Origin: Limnohabitans sp.
GTDB lineage: Bacteria; Pseudomonadota; Gammaproteobacteria; Burkholderiales; Burkholderiaceae_C
Assembly (NCBI GenBank): GCA_018883305.1
Contig: VEQI01000005.1
Span: 1-25,305, forward strand
Length of the DNA: 25,305 nucleotides
Direction: 5' to 3'
The translations under genes were made by a program, and so were the position numbers. Below, piece by piece: positions 15,473 to 23,373 of this stretch; within the stretch, counting starts at the first letter, position 1, and every line of letters begins with the position of its first letter. Below the pieces are notes generated by a model. It saw only the letters and a list, made by a program, of their open reading frames with translations. It was not told the DNA's origin and made no database searches.

Positions 15473-15510
15473 ATGCATTATTGATGCAAGATTCATGATG
15501 TTTAATGCAT
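15473..15510. promoter_or_regulatory. Probable LysR operator with helically phased ATGCAT repeats
   Basis: In the 119-base divergent region between a Bug receptor and a LysR gene, ATGCAT occurs at 15473-15478 and 15505-15510, with related ATGCAA at 15484-15489 and ATGATG at 15495-15500. The starts are 11, 11 and 10 bases apart, about one helical turn each, so all copies face the same side of DNA. This fits cooperative LysR tetramer binding and control of both flanking genes. Confidence 0.5.
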
Positions 15511-15528
15511 GGATGAAAGGTGGGCTCC

Positions 15529-16416
15529 ATGACCTTGGTGCAACTCAAGCACTTCATCACCCTGGCACGCCTGGGCTCGTTTGCCAAAGCATCGGTGGCT
15601 TTATTTCTCACCCAGCCTGCCCTGAGCCGCAGCATCAAGGCGCTGGAGGAAGAGCTGGGGCAGTTGTTGTTTGACCGGGTGGGGCGTCGGATTGAACTCA
15701 CGGCCTTTGGTCAGCGTACGCTGGAGCGGGCGTTGGCGTTGCTGGAAGATGCTGACCAGTTGGCACGGGGTGATCGCTCCATGAGCGCCCAGGACACGGG
15801 GCGTTTGCGCATCGGACTGAGTTCTGGGCCGGGTGCCTTGCTCACCGTGCCATTGATGACGCACTTTGCCAACCGCTTTCCTCAGTTTCATTTGGACATT
15901 TTGCGCGCCAACACCGAGGTGCTGACGCAGATGCTGCGTGACCGACAAGCCGATGCCGTGGTGGTGGATTTGCGCTCCCTGCGGCCGGCCCCCGACCTGG
16001 CTGTGAGTGAAGTGCATGAACTGGAAGGTGCGTTTTTGTGCCGACCCGGTCATCCCTTGTTGAAGGTGTCCCGACTGACACCGGCTCGACTGTGGCGCTA
16101 TCCGCTGGCGTCCACGCCACTGAGCGATGAGCTTGCGCGCATTTTGGTGGAGCGTTATGGCGCGTCGGCACATCCGCTGCGCATGATCAAGCTCACCACG
16201 GACGAGGTGTCGCATCTGGTGGAGGTGGCCTTGCGCAGCGATACGGTAGTGCTGGCGGTGCGCGCAGCTTGTCCGGCCCTCAAGCCCTTGCGCATCCAGC
16301 CTGCCTTGCAGGCCCAGGCCAGGTTTGGCCTGGTGACACTGGTCCAGCGTTCGGAGCCCGCGCATCTGGCGCAAGTCAGATCCGTGCTGGCAGAGGTGTT
16401 TGCCCGTCGCACCTGA
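15529..16416 (+). CDS. LysR-family transcriptional regulator (copy 1)
   Basis: A 295-residue LysR-type regulator. The start at 15529 (MTLVQLKHFITLARLGSFAK) has AAAGG at 15516-15520 eight bases upstream; a GTG nine bases earlier would overlap that site. The winged helix-turn-helix occupies residues about 1-60 with the hallmark ASVALFLTQPALSRSIKALEEELGQLLFDR. From about 90 onward comes the periplasmic-binding-like effector domain (GRLRIGLSSGPGALLTVPLM...). It is divergent from the Bug/M20 gene pair and is followed after 53 bases by nitroreductase, Bug and Ldh2 genes in the same direction, so it probably controls one or both groups in response to a carboxylate or amide ligand. Ligand unknown. 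Confidence 0.92.
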   Translation: MTLVQLKHFITLARLGSFAKASVALFLTQPALSRSIKALEEELGQLLFDRVGRRIELTAFGQRTLERALALLEDADQLARGDRSMSAQDTGRLRIGLSSGPGALLTVPLMTHFANRFPQFHLDILRANTEVLTQMLRDRQADAVVVDLRSLRPAPDLAVSEVHELEGAFLCRPGHPLLKVSRLTPARLWRYPLASTPLSDELARILVERYGASAHPLRMIKLTTDEVSHLVEVALRSDTVVLAVRAACPALKPLRIQPALQAQARFGLVTLVQRSEPAHLAQVRSVLAEVFARRT

Positions 16417-16469
16417 TCTGGCAGCTTCGACTAGACTTCACTGTCTTTATTTTTCTGAACAACTGCATC

Positions 16470-17060
16470 ATGTCCAATCCTCGTCAGCCCGCTCACCCCG
16501 TGCACCCCATGTTCGTCAACCGCTGGTCGCCGCGCTCGCTCACCAACGAAGCCATGCCCCGTGACACGCTCATGACCGTTCTGGAAGCCGGTCGCTGGGC
16601 ACCGTCCGCCTACAACGCCCAACCTTGGCGCTTTATCTATGCGCTGCGTGGTGGTCAGGGCTGGGACGGCATCTTTGGCGCCATCAATGAAGGCAACCAG
16701 AGCTGGGTGCACCGCGCAGGCGCACTGGTGGTCATCGCCTCGGCCAAACAAGCCATGTTCCCGGGCAAGACCGAGCTGGCCCCCAATGCCTGGCATTCGT
16801 TTGACACCGGCTCGGCCTGGATGAGCATGGCCCTGCAGGCCGTGGAGTCCGGCTGGGTGGCGCATGCGTTGGCCGGTTTTGACCCCGTCAAGCTGCGTGC
16901 AGCCATTCAATTGCCGGACGACTTCGCCATTGACGCCATCATGGTGCTGGGCAAGCAAGGCGACAAGGCCCAACTGCCTGAAGCGCTGCAAGCCCGTGAA
17001 GCGCCGAATGTCCGCAAGCCGCTCGCCGAGATCAGCGCCGAAGGTGTTTTCAAGGCCTGA
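16470..17060 (+). CDS. Nitroreductase-family flavoprotein
   Basis: A 196-residue FMN-dependent nitroreductase-fold protein. The start at 16470 (MSNPRQPAHPVHPMFVNRWS) is my choice; the ribosome site is weak and an internal ATG at 16509 just before FVNRWSPRS is possible. Family blocks are RWSPRSLTNEAMPRDTLMTVLEAGRWAPSAYNAQPW (FMN phosphate and isoalloxazine contacts, about 18-53), a central AWMSMALQAVESGWVAHALAGFD (dimer helix), and AIMVLGKQGD near the end. Members reduce nitro groups, quinones or enoates, or remove halogens, so the role here is open. It overlaps the next Bug gene by one base (TGATG), indicating one operon with Bug copy 2 and the dehydrogenase. Confidence 0.88.
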   Translation: MSNPRQPAHPVHPMFVNRWSPRSLTNEAMPRDTLMTVLEAGRWAPSAYNAQPWRFIYALRGGQGWDGIFGAINEGNQSWVHRAGALVVIASAKQAMFPGKTELAPNAWHSFDTGSAWMSMALQAVESGWVAHALAGFDPVKLRAAIQLPDDFAIDAIMVLGKQGDKAQLPEALQAREAPNVRKPLAEISAEGVFKA

Positions 17061-18061
17061 TGAAAGACATCATGCCTTCTCGTCGCCAACTCATCCAGCA
17101 GAGCCTGGCCGGTGCCCTGCTGGGTGCTGGACTCACGGTCACCGCAGCCCATGCTGCCGGCCCCGCCTGGCCGCGCCAACCGCTGCGTATCGTGATTCCC
17201 TTTGCGGCGGGAGGCACGTCGGACGTGATCGCTCGTCTCATTGCCAAACCCTTGAGCGATGCTCTGGGGCAACCGGTGGTGATTGAAAACCGCACCGGCG
17301 CCTCCGGCAACCTGGGGGCCGGGGTGGTGGCGATGGCCAATGATGGCCACACCATGCTGCTCTCCGATCTGGGCGCCTTGGCTGTCAGTCCGCTGGTGGC
17401 CAAAGACTTGCCTTTCAAGCCCGAGCAGCTCAAGGGTGTGACCATGCTGGCGTATTCGCCGCACATCCTGGCGGTACACCCCTCCGTACCGGCCAACAAC
17501 ATTGCGGAGCTGGTGGCGTGGTCCAAGACGCAACGTGTGAATGTGGCCTCCTCCGGGAGTGGTACGCCCAACCATCTGGGGGTGGTGGACATTGCGCTCA
17601 CCACCGGACTGAACTGGCAGCACGTGCCTTACCGTGGTGGCGCCGCCGCCATCAATGACACGGTGGCGGGCACCACCCACATGCTGCTCAACGGCATGGT
17701 GGCGACGTATCCCCTGGTGCAGGGCGGCAAGCTCAAGATCATCGGTGTGTCCAAGCGTACCCGCATGGCCGTGATTGGGCAGGTGCCCACGCTGGCAGAA
17801 CAGGGCGTGACGAATTTTGAATCGGGGACGTATCAGGGGGTGATGGTGTCTTCCACCATGCCGGTGGCCAACGTTAACATTCTGTCGGCCGCGCTCATTC
17901 AGGTGATCCGCATGCCCGAAATTCGTGCGCGTCTGGTGGAGCTGGGGGCCGAAGTCATGACCATGAGTCCAGCGGAAACCACGCAATTCGTGGTCAAGGA
18001 CCGCGAGCGCTGGTCCAATGTGATTCAGCGCGCGGGCAAGGACATCGAAGGCACGCTCTGA
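17060..18061 (+). CDS. Bug-family tripartite tricarboxylate transporter receptor (copy 2)
   Basis: A 333-residue TctC/Bug periplasmic receptor. The N-terminus MKDIMPSRRQLIQQSLAGAL has a twin-arginine motif (SRRQLIQ) followed by a hydrophobic stretch and AHA-A cleavage site near residue 33, so Tat export is likely. The mature protein starts WPRQPLRIVIPFAAGGTSDVIARLI with the ligand-carboxylate AGG-x2-D loop and continues with VVIENRTGASGNLGAGVVA and HVPYRGGAAAINDTVAG. It is coupled by one-base overlap to the nitroreductase gene and ends one base before the dehydrogenase gene. As with copy 1 no TctAB genes accompany it, so it either borrows a distant transporter or acts as a sensor. Confidence 0.93.
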   Translation: MKDIMPSRRQLIQQSLAGALLGAGLTVTAAHAAGPAWPRQPLRIVIPFAAGGTSDVIARLIAKPLSDALGQPVVIENRTGASGNLGAGVVAMANDGHTMLLSDLGALAVSPLVAKDLPFKPEQLKGVTMLAYSPHILAVHPSVPANNIAELVAWSKTQRVNVASSGSGTPNHLGVVDIALTTGLNWQHVPYRGGAAAINDTVAGTTHMLLNGMVATYPLVQGGKLKIIGVSKRTRMAVIGQVPTLAEQGVTNFESGTYQGVMVSSTMPVANVNILSAALIQVIRMPEIRARLVELGAEVMTMSPAETTQFVVKDRERWSNVIQRAGKDIEGTL

Positions 18062-18062
18062 G

Positions 18063-19136
18063 ATGTCGTTGACCGATCTGTCATCGCCCTATGCCGAGGC
18101 GCAGCTGGAGGACTTTGCCGTACGGTTGTACACCGCAGCCGGCATGGACACGAACATGGCGCAATCGGTGGCACGTTTGCAGGTGCTGACGGATGCGATG
18201 GGGCGCATGACCCATGGCCTGGCCATGGCTCCGCTGTATCTGAAAGAAATCGAGAAAGGCACCATGGCCACCTCGGGCCAGCCCGAGATCGTGCGTGACC
18301 ACGAGGTCAGCGCGGTCTGGGATGGCGGCTATTTGCCGGGCCTTTGGCTGATGGAACAGGCCATTCAGACGGCCATGCCGCGTGCCTCTCGCCATGGCAT
18401 GAGTGCCATGGCCATTCGCCGCACCCATCACATTGGTTGCCTGGCGGCGCTCGTCAAACAAGCCGCTGATCAGGGCTATGTCGCCTTGATCGCCAACTCC
18501 GATCCCGCTGGTCAGCGCGTGGCGCCTTATGGAGGAACCGAGGCGCTGTTCACACCCAACCCAATGGCGGTGGGCTATCCAGGCGCGGATCATCCCGTGC
18601 TGGTGGATATGTGCGCCTCCATCACCACCACGTCCATGACGCGTGAGAAATACGCGGCCGGCGAACAGTTTGAACAGCCTTGGCTGCTGGACGCGAAGGG
18701 CGTGCCCACGCGTGATCCAGCCGTGCTGGAACACACCGAGCCCCGAGGCTCACTGCAACTGCTGGGTGGGCTGGATTATGGCCACAAGGGCTTTGGTCTG
18801 GCGCTCATGATCGAGGCGCTCTCGCAGGGCTTGAGTGGGCATGGCCGCAAAGACGCTCCCAAGCGCTGGGGTGGCAATGTGTTCTTGCAAGTCATTGATC
18901 CGCAGGCGTTTGCCGGTCGTGAGGCCTTTGCCGAGCAGATGGATCATCTGGCTGATCGCTGTCGTGAAAATCGCCCCATCGACCCGTCCAGGCCGGTGCG
19001 CTTGCCAGGCGATCGAGCGGCGCGCGGCATCACACAGGCCAAGCGCCAAGGCATTCGATATTCCAAGACCGCATGGGCAGCGATTGGTGAGGCGGCCAGC
19101 AAGCTGGGCGTTCAAACGCCCACCGCGCTGGCCTAA
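18063..19136 (+). CDS. Ldh2-family malate/L-lactate-type dehydrogenase
   Basis: A 357-residue NAD(P)-dependent 2-hydroxyacid dehydrogenase of the Ldh2/MDH2 (YlbC/ComC) family. Visible conserved parts are D44-x2-G47-x3-H51 in the DAMGRMTHG block, the RRTHHIG segment holding the catalytic His (H123), the nucleotide-binding TPNPMAVGYP (about 161-170), DMCASITTTSM, and LLGGLDYGHKGFGLALMIEALSQ. Family substrates include malate, sulfolactate, ureidoglycolate, 2,3-diketogulonate and imines (Delta1-piperideine-2-carboxylate), so activity cannot be fixed. It closes the nitroreductase-Bug-Ldh2 operon; the gene ends 13 bases from a convergent Bug gene. A small hairpin (TGGCC-taagt-GGCCA) at the end has no T-run. 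Confidence 0.92.
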   Translation: MSLTDLSSPYAEAQLEDFAVRLYTAAGMDTNMAQSVARLQVLTDAMGRMTHGLAMAPLYLKEIEKGTMATSGQPEIVRDHEVSAVWDGGYLPGLWLMEQAIQTAMPRASRHGMSAMAIRRTHHIGCLAALVKQAADQGYVALIANSDPAGQRVAPYGGTEALFTPNPMAVGYPGADHPVLVDMCASITTTSMTREKYAAGEQFEQPWLLDAKGVPTRDPAVLEHTEPRGSLQLLGGLDYGHKGFGLALMIEALSQGLSGHGRKDAPKRWGGNVFLQVIDPQAFAGREAFAEQMDHLADRCRENRPIDPSRPVRLPGDRAARGITQAKRQGIRYSKTAWAAIGEAASKLGVQTPTALA

Positions 19137-19149
19137 GTGGCCAAGCCGC

Positions 19150-20133
19150 TCACTCGGGCTGAATGCCTGCCTTCTTGACCAGGGCCGCGTATTTCGCCAG
19201 TTCGGTGTGAAAGGCTTTTTGCGCTTGCTCGGGGGTGCTGATGTTGATGCTGTTGCCCTGCTTGGCCATGGCCTCACGCACGGCGGCATCATTGAACGCA
19301 GCCACCACGGCCTCGTGCGTTTTCTTGACAGTGGCGGCGGTCATGCCCTTGGGGCCAATGACGGCAAACCAGGCTTCCATGACAAATCCCGGCAGTCCTT
19401 GTTCGACGAAGGTGGGCACCTCTGGCAGGGCCTGGGTGCGCTTGTCCCCACACATGCCGATGGCACGCAAGGCGCCAGACTTGATGTGCTGCTGCACGCT
19501 GGGGGTGGCCAACACGGCAAAGTCAATTTGACCGCCCAGCAGGTCCGTCACCATGGGGCCCACACCCTTGTAAGGAATGTGCCGTGCCTTGACCTTGGCT
19601 TCGTCCAGGAACATCTCGGCGGTCAGGTGCAGGATGGTGCCATTGCCGCCGGATCCGAAGTTGTAGCCATCGGGCTTGGCCTTGAGTAGAGCAATCAATT
19701 CACGGCTATTGGTGGCATTCATGCGCTGCGGATTGACCACCAGCACCATGGGGGTGCTGCCCACCACGGCAATGGGCGTGAAGTCACCAGGCATGTCAAA
19801 CGGCAGGGACTTGAGCACGCTGGGGAAGATCACCACGTTATTGGAGACCATGGACAGGGTGTTGCCGTCCGGGGCGTTCTTGGTCAGGGCCTGCAGCCCC
19901 ACCACGCCGCCTGCGCCGGCCTGGTTTTCCACCACCACGCTGGCGCCCAGTGCCTTGCCCAGCGCCGGACCTGCGGCACGGGTGATGGCATCCACGCCCG
20001 AACCCGTGGCATTGGGCAGAATGAATTTGACGGGACGGTCGCTTTGGGCCCAGGCCGAGCCCAAGCCAGAAGCGGTCACGGCCAGTGCCAGGGATTGATT
20101 CAGCAAGGTGCGGCGGTTGATCTGGGTAGTCAT
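19150..20133 (-). CDS. Bug-family tripartite tricarboxylate transporter receptor (copy 3)
   Basis: A 327-residue TctC/Bug receptor. Start chosen at 20133 (MTTQINRRTLLNQSLALAVT) with GGAGA about eight bases upstream; an in-frame ATG at 20181 would add 16 residues. NRRTLL resembles a twin-arginine motif, with cleavage after SAWA near residue 29. The first ligand loop reads PNATGSGVDAITRA, which departs from the PxxAGG pattern of the other two copies, suggesting a different ligand geometry. VVVENQAGAGGVVGLQAL and HIPYKGVGPMVTDLLGGQIDFA are family blocks. It is the third gene of the leftward lyase-CoA transferase operon, 74 bases after the CoA transferase, and so likely captures the organic acid that the operon degrades. 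Confidence 0.93.
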   Translation of the reverse strand: MTTQINRRTLLNQSLALAVTASGLGSAWAQSDRPVKFILPNATGSGVDAITRAAGPALGKALGASVVVENQAGAGGVVGLQALTKNAPDGNTLSMVSNNVVIFPSVLKSLPFDMPGDFTPIAVVGSTPMVLVVNPQRMNATNSRELIALLKAKPDGYNFGSGGNGTILHLTAEMFLDEAKVKARHIPYKGVGPMVTDLLGGQIDFAVLATPSVQQHIKSGALRAIGMCGDKRTQALPEVPTFVEQGLPGFVMEAWFAVIGPKGMTAATVKKTHEAVVAAFNDAAVREAMAKQGNSINISTPEQAQKAFHTELAKYAALVKKAGIQPE

Positions 20134-20207
20134 GTCTCGATTCTCCGGACGGTCAGGAATGTCAATGTTCAATGGTGTCAACTTTAGCCGATGGCTGACG
20201 GGACGGA

Positions 20208-21404
20208 TCAGGCCACGGCGCGTGATTCACGCAGGCGCTGTACCTCTTGTGAGGACAGGCCCAGGCCATGCAGCAACGCATCGGTGTCCTGGCCTCGGCG
20301 GGGAGGATGACCCTGAGTGCCCAGTCGCTCGCCACCCATGGTGAAGGGCATCAAGGCGGTCTTGGCGGTTTCACCCGCGCGAGGACCATCGGTCAGTCGC
20401 ACATTCACCAGGCCACCGGTGGCCAGCAGGTGCGGGTCATCCAGCAACTCCTCGGGCTTGGCAATAGGAGCATAGGGTAGGCCAGCCTGCTCGAAACGGC
20501 GCGAGAGTTCGGCGGCCGAGTGGACTTGCAGGCGCTTGCGCAATTCTGGCAGCAGCACCGCGCGCAGTTCAACGCGTGCGTTGTTGTCGTGATAGCGCGG
20601 GTCGGCCAGCAAGTCGTCATAGCCCATCAAGTCGCAGAAGGTTTTCCATTGCGCGTCACTCACGGCGGCCAGGAAAATTTGCTCGCCATCCTTGACGGTG
20701 AACACGTCATACACGGCCCAGGCCGAGATGCGGTTGGGCATGGGCTCGGCGGCCACGCCGGTGATGGCGTACTGCAGCATGTGCTGGCCCACCAGGAACA
20801 CGTTGTTTTCGAACAGCGCCGACTGAATTTCCTGGCCGCGACCAGTGATGCCACGCTGAATGAGCGCGCCCAGAATCCCGATGGCGCCGAACATGCCGCC
20901 CATGATGTCGTTGACGCTGGTGCCTGCGCGCAACGGGTCGCCGGGACGGCCGGTCATGTAGGCCAGACCGCCCATCATCTGCACCACTTCATCCAGCGCT
21001 GTCCGGTGTTCGTAAGGGCCTGGTAGGAAGCCTTTGAGACTGGCATAGATCAATCGCGGATTTTTGGCCGACAGGCTGGCGTAATCCAGCCCATATTTGT
21101 TCATGGTGCCAGGCTTGAAGTTCTCGGCCACCACATCGGCCGAGTCGCACAGGCGCCGCGCCATCTCAGCCCCCTCGGGGTGTTGCAGGTTGAGCTGGAT
21201 GCTTTTCTTGTTGCGGTTGAACATGGGGAAGAAGCCCGCGCCCGCGCCCAGCAAGTGACGTGTGCGATCGCCCTCGATGGGCTCCACCTTGATGACTTCG
21301 GCGCCCAGATCGGCCAGCACCATGCCGCAGGTGGGCCCCATCACCATGTGGGTGAACTCGACGACGCGCAAGCCTTGGAGCGGAAGTTGGCGTGGGGTGT
21401 TCAT
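20208..21404 (-). CDS. Class III CoA transferase (CaiB/BaiF family)
   Basis: A 398-residue family III CoA transferase, moving CoA from a donor such as succinyl-CoA to a carboxylic acid. Conserved parts: the N-terminal LQGLRVVEFTHMVMGPTCGMVLADLGAEVIKVEP (10-42), DRTRHLLGAGAGFFPMFNRNKKSIQLNL, VVAENFKPGTMNKYGLDYASL (91-111), and SVNDIMGGMFGAIGILGAL with D166 at the position of the catalytic aspartate that forms the glutamyl/aspartyl-CoA anhydride-thioester. Its start overlaps the stop of the lyase gene by four bases (ATGA on the minus strand), so the two enzymes are made together and likely act in sequence: activation, then cleavage. Substrate could be citramalate, itaconate, malate or 3-hydroxy-3-methylglutarate; sequence alone does not decide. 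Confidence 0.92.
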   Translation of the reverse strand: MNTPRQLPLQGLRVVEFTHMVMGPTCGMVLADLGAEVIKVEPIEGDRTRHLLGAGAGFFPMFNRNKKSIQLNLQHPEGAEMARRLCDSADVVAENFKPGTMNKYGLDYASLSAKNPRLIYASLKGFLPGPYEHRTALDEVVQMMGGLAYMTGRPGDPLRAGTSVNDIMGGMFGAIGILGALIQRGITGRGQEIQSALFENNVFLVGQHMLQYAITGVAAEPMPNRISAWAVYDVFTVKDGEQIFLAAVSDAQWKTFCDLMGYDDLLADPRYHDNNARVELRAVLLPELRKRLQVHSAAELSRRFEQAGLPYAPIAKPEELLDDPHLLATGGLVNVRLTDGPRAGETAKTALMPFTMGGERLGTQGHPPRRGQDTDALLHGLGLSSQEVQRLRESRAVA

Positions 21405-22363
21405 GCGGTGACCTCGTCGTGAATGTTCAATCGTGTTTTCAGGGGCTTGGGCAAGCCGGCTTGGGCGATGCTACCGTGCAGACATTCGCCACTCAGCCAG
21501 CCTGCCACTTGGTGGCGCAAAGCCATCAGGCGCGGGAAGTCGATGTCGGTGTGCAGGCCCATGCTGGCAAACAAGTAGGCCAGGTCTTCGGTGGCGACAT
21601 TGCCACTCGCGCCCGGTGCGTGCGGACAACCCCCGATACCGGCCAGACAGGCATCAAAGCGGGTTTGTCCCGCTTGCAGCGCTGCCATGACGTTGGCAAT
21701 GCCCAAGCCACGGGTGTCATGGAAATGCGCCGCGTCCAGCTTGTCGCCGGCCACCTCTTTGGCGCGTGCAAAGAGTTCACCCACCTGGCGCGGATCGGCG
21801 TAGCCCACAGTGTCCGCCAGGCTGACCCGGTCCACGCCCAGGTCCACCACGGTGCGCAACAGGCGCAGCACCTCGTCCACGGCCACCTCGCCTTGAATCG
21901 TGCAACCCAAAGCCGTGCTCAATCCCACCTCGATACGAATGGATGACCCGCGAGCCGCGCGGGAAGCCACCATGGCGGCAATGTCGGCCACCACGTCATC
22001 CGGCGCCTTGCGCAGATTGGCCAGGCTGTGCGCATGGCTGGCAGACAGTGGTAGCAGCATCCAGTCCGTGCCACTGTCCATGGCCCGCTCTGCGCCCTTG
22101 AGGTTGGGCACCAGGACCGAGACGACGAGGCCGGGCAGGGTTTTGGCGTAAGCCACCAGTTCCGCCGTGTCGGCCAGTTGCGGCAACAACTTCGGTGGCA
22201 CAAAGGAGCCCACCTCGATTTCGCGCAGACCAGCGGCGTGCGCGTCGCGAATCCACGTCAGCTTCTGGGCGGTGGGCAACGTGCGAGCCATGCTTTGCAG
22301 GCCGTCGCGCAGGCCCACTTCGCGCAGCGTGATCTGCTGGGGCCAAGTGAAGGTGGAAGTCAT
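21401..22363 (-). CDS. HMG-CoA lyase-family acyl-CoA lyase
   Basis: A 320-residue TIM-barrel lyase of the HMGL-like (DRE-TIM metallolyase) family, cleaving a 3-hydroxyacyl-CoA with a tertiary alcohol. Active-site residues seen: E15 and R19-D20 in REVGLRDGLQ, metal ligands H213 and H215 in AHFHDTRG, N255, and the flexible-loop C246 in GGCPHAPGASGN, with E259 after it. Relative spacing equals that of human HMG-CoA lyase (H233, H235, C266, N275, E279), so it should be catalytically competent. It leads the leftward operon and is divergent from a LysR gene. HMG-CoA lyase proper is one option; an (R)-citramalyl-CoA lyase-type activity, known from this family, is an alternative favoured by the aconitase-like neighbour. 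Confidence 0.9.
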   Translation of the reverse strand: MTSTFTWPQQITLREVGLRDGLQSMARTLPTAQKLTWIRDAHAAGLREIEVGSFVPPKLLPQLADTAELVAYAKTLPGLVVSVLVPNLKGAERAMDSGTDWMLLPLSASHAHSLANLRKAPDDVVADIAAMVASRAARGSSIRIEVGLSTALGCTIQGEVAVDEVLRLLRTVVDLGVDRVSLADTVGYADPRQVGELFARAKEVAGDKLDAAHFHDTRGLGIANVMAALQAGQTRFDACLAGIGGCPHAPGASGNVATEDLAYLFASMGLHTDIDFPRLMALRHQVAGWLSGECLHGSIAQAGLPKPLKTRLNIHDEVTA

Positions 22364-22395
22364 GGTGAGTCTGTCAATGTGAGTTGCGGAAGTTT

Positions 22396-22459
22396 AGATG
22401 TTCCTTTATGGGTTTTAATTGGCATTTTGGAAGTCTATAATTTCCCAATTGGAACATCT
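22396..22459. promoter_or_regulatory. Divergent promoter/operator with long inverted repeat around a TATAAT box
   Basis: In the 98-base lyase/LysR intergenic region, AGATGTTCC (22396-22404) is a perfect 9-bp inverted match of GGAACATCT (22451-22459), separated by 46 bases. A consensus -10 box TATAAT lies at 22436-22441 for rightward transcription, with a poor -35. AATTGG is repeated at 22417-22422 and 22447-22452, 30 bases apart. The right arm overlaps the LysR ribosome site (GGAAC), suggesting autoregulation. Confidence 0.5.
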
Positions 22460-22461
22460 CA

Positions 22462-23373
22462 ATGCGTGACCTCGACCTCACCTCCTTGCGCCTGTTCGTC
22501 ACCGTGTGTGAAACCGGCAACATGCGTCGTGCCGGTGAGGAGGTGAGTATGGTGGCTTCGGCGGTGAGCAAACGGCTGGCGCAGCTGGAAGACACGGTGG
22601 GCGCGCCCCTGTTGCTGCGCAAGCGGCACGGCGTGGCGCCCACGCCCGCAGGCGAAACCTTGCTGCAGCATGCACGCAGCATGCTGATGTCGGCCCGCTT
22701 GATTGAACGGGACATGGCCGGCCACAAGGCCGGTTTGCAAGGCCGCGTGAACGTGCTGGCCACGGCTTCGGTGATGGCCGAGGCCCTGGCCGATCACATT
22801 GCCCACTTTCTCAAGCAGCCCGAGCACCGCAATATCCAGATCGACCTGGAGGAGCGCATCAGCCCGGAGGTGGTGCGTGGCATCCGTGAGGGCGTGGCGG
22901 CTATCGGCATTTGCTGGGATGCGGCGGAAACCGGCTTGCTGCATACCCGGCCCTACACGGAAGATCATTTGTGCGTGGCGGTTCCTGCGCACCATCCGCT
23001 GGCGCGGCGCAAGTCCATGTCCCTGGCCGACACGCTGGACTATGAGCATGTGATCATGCCCATTCATTCGGCGGTGGAGGCGCGCTTGCAGCGTGAGGCG
23101 GGCTTGTTGGGCAAGCGCCTCATGCATCGCGTCATCGTCACCAACTTCGAGGCCGCCATGCGGGTGGTGCGCGCCGACCTGGCCATCGCCATCGTGCCGC
23201 GTGAGGTCACCTCGCTCAATGCACAAGCCTGGGGGCTGAAGATCATTCCGTTGCAGGAGGACTGGGCTCGCCGTCGGTTTGTGCTGTGCCATCGGGGCGA
23301 GGACACGCTCACGCCGGCTGCACTCCTGCTGTTGGAAGCACTGGCGGCCTATGCCTGCAAGGAACCCGTATGA
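22462..23373 (+). CDS. LysR-family transcriptional regulator (copy 2)
   Basis: A 303-residue LysR-type regulator, distinct in sequence from the one at 15.5 kb. The helix-turn-helix lies in residues about 1-62 (LTSLRLFVTVCETGNMRRAGEEVSMVASAVSKRLAQLEDTVGAPLLLRKRHGVAPTPAG is the region, of which the first and last blocks are most typical). The effector domain starts near 93 with QGRVNVLATASVMAEALADH. The ATG at 22462 follows GGAAC by six bases. It is divergent from the lyase gene and its stop overlaps the start of the LeuD-LeuC fusion gene (ATGA at 23370-23373), so regulator and enzyme share a message. It probably senses the pathway acid and controls both sides; the ligand is unknown. Confidence 0.92.
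   Translation: MRDLDLTSLRLFVTVCETGNMRRAGEEVSMVASAVSKRLAQLEDTVGAPLLLRKRHGVAPTPAGETLLQHARSMLMSARLIERDMAGHKAGLQGRVNVLATASVMAEALADHIAHFLKQPEHRNIQIDLEERISPEVVRGIREGVAAIGICWDAAETGLLHTRPYTEDHLCVAVPAHHPLARRKSMSLADTLDYEHVIMPIHSAVEARLQREAGLLGKRLMHRVIVTNFEAAMRVVRADLAIAIVPREVTSLNAQAWGLKIIPLQEDWARRRFVLCHRGEDTLTPAALLLLEALAAYACKEPV

Noticed and set aside
16907..17986. 359-residue leftward frame opposite Bug copy 2
   Set aside because: His/Gly-rich shadow; the rightward frame has a signal peptide and family blocks and fits the operon spacing.
19129..19145. TGGCC/GGCCA hairpin between Ldh2 and Bug copy 3 as terminator
   Set aside because: Stem is only 5 bp and has no T-run on either strand.
22459..23292. 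277-residue leftward frame opposite LysR copy 2
   Set aside because: No motifs, and it would end beyond the LysR promoter region; the LysR frame is clearly coding.
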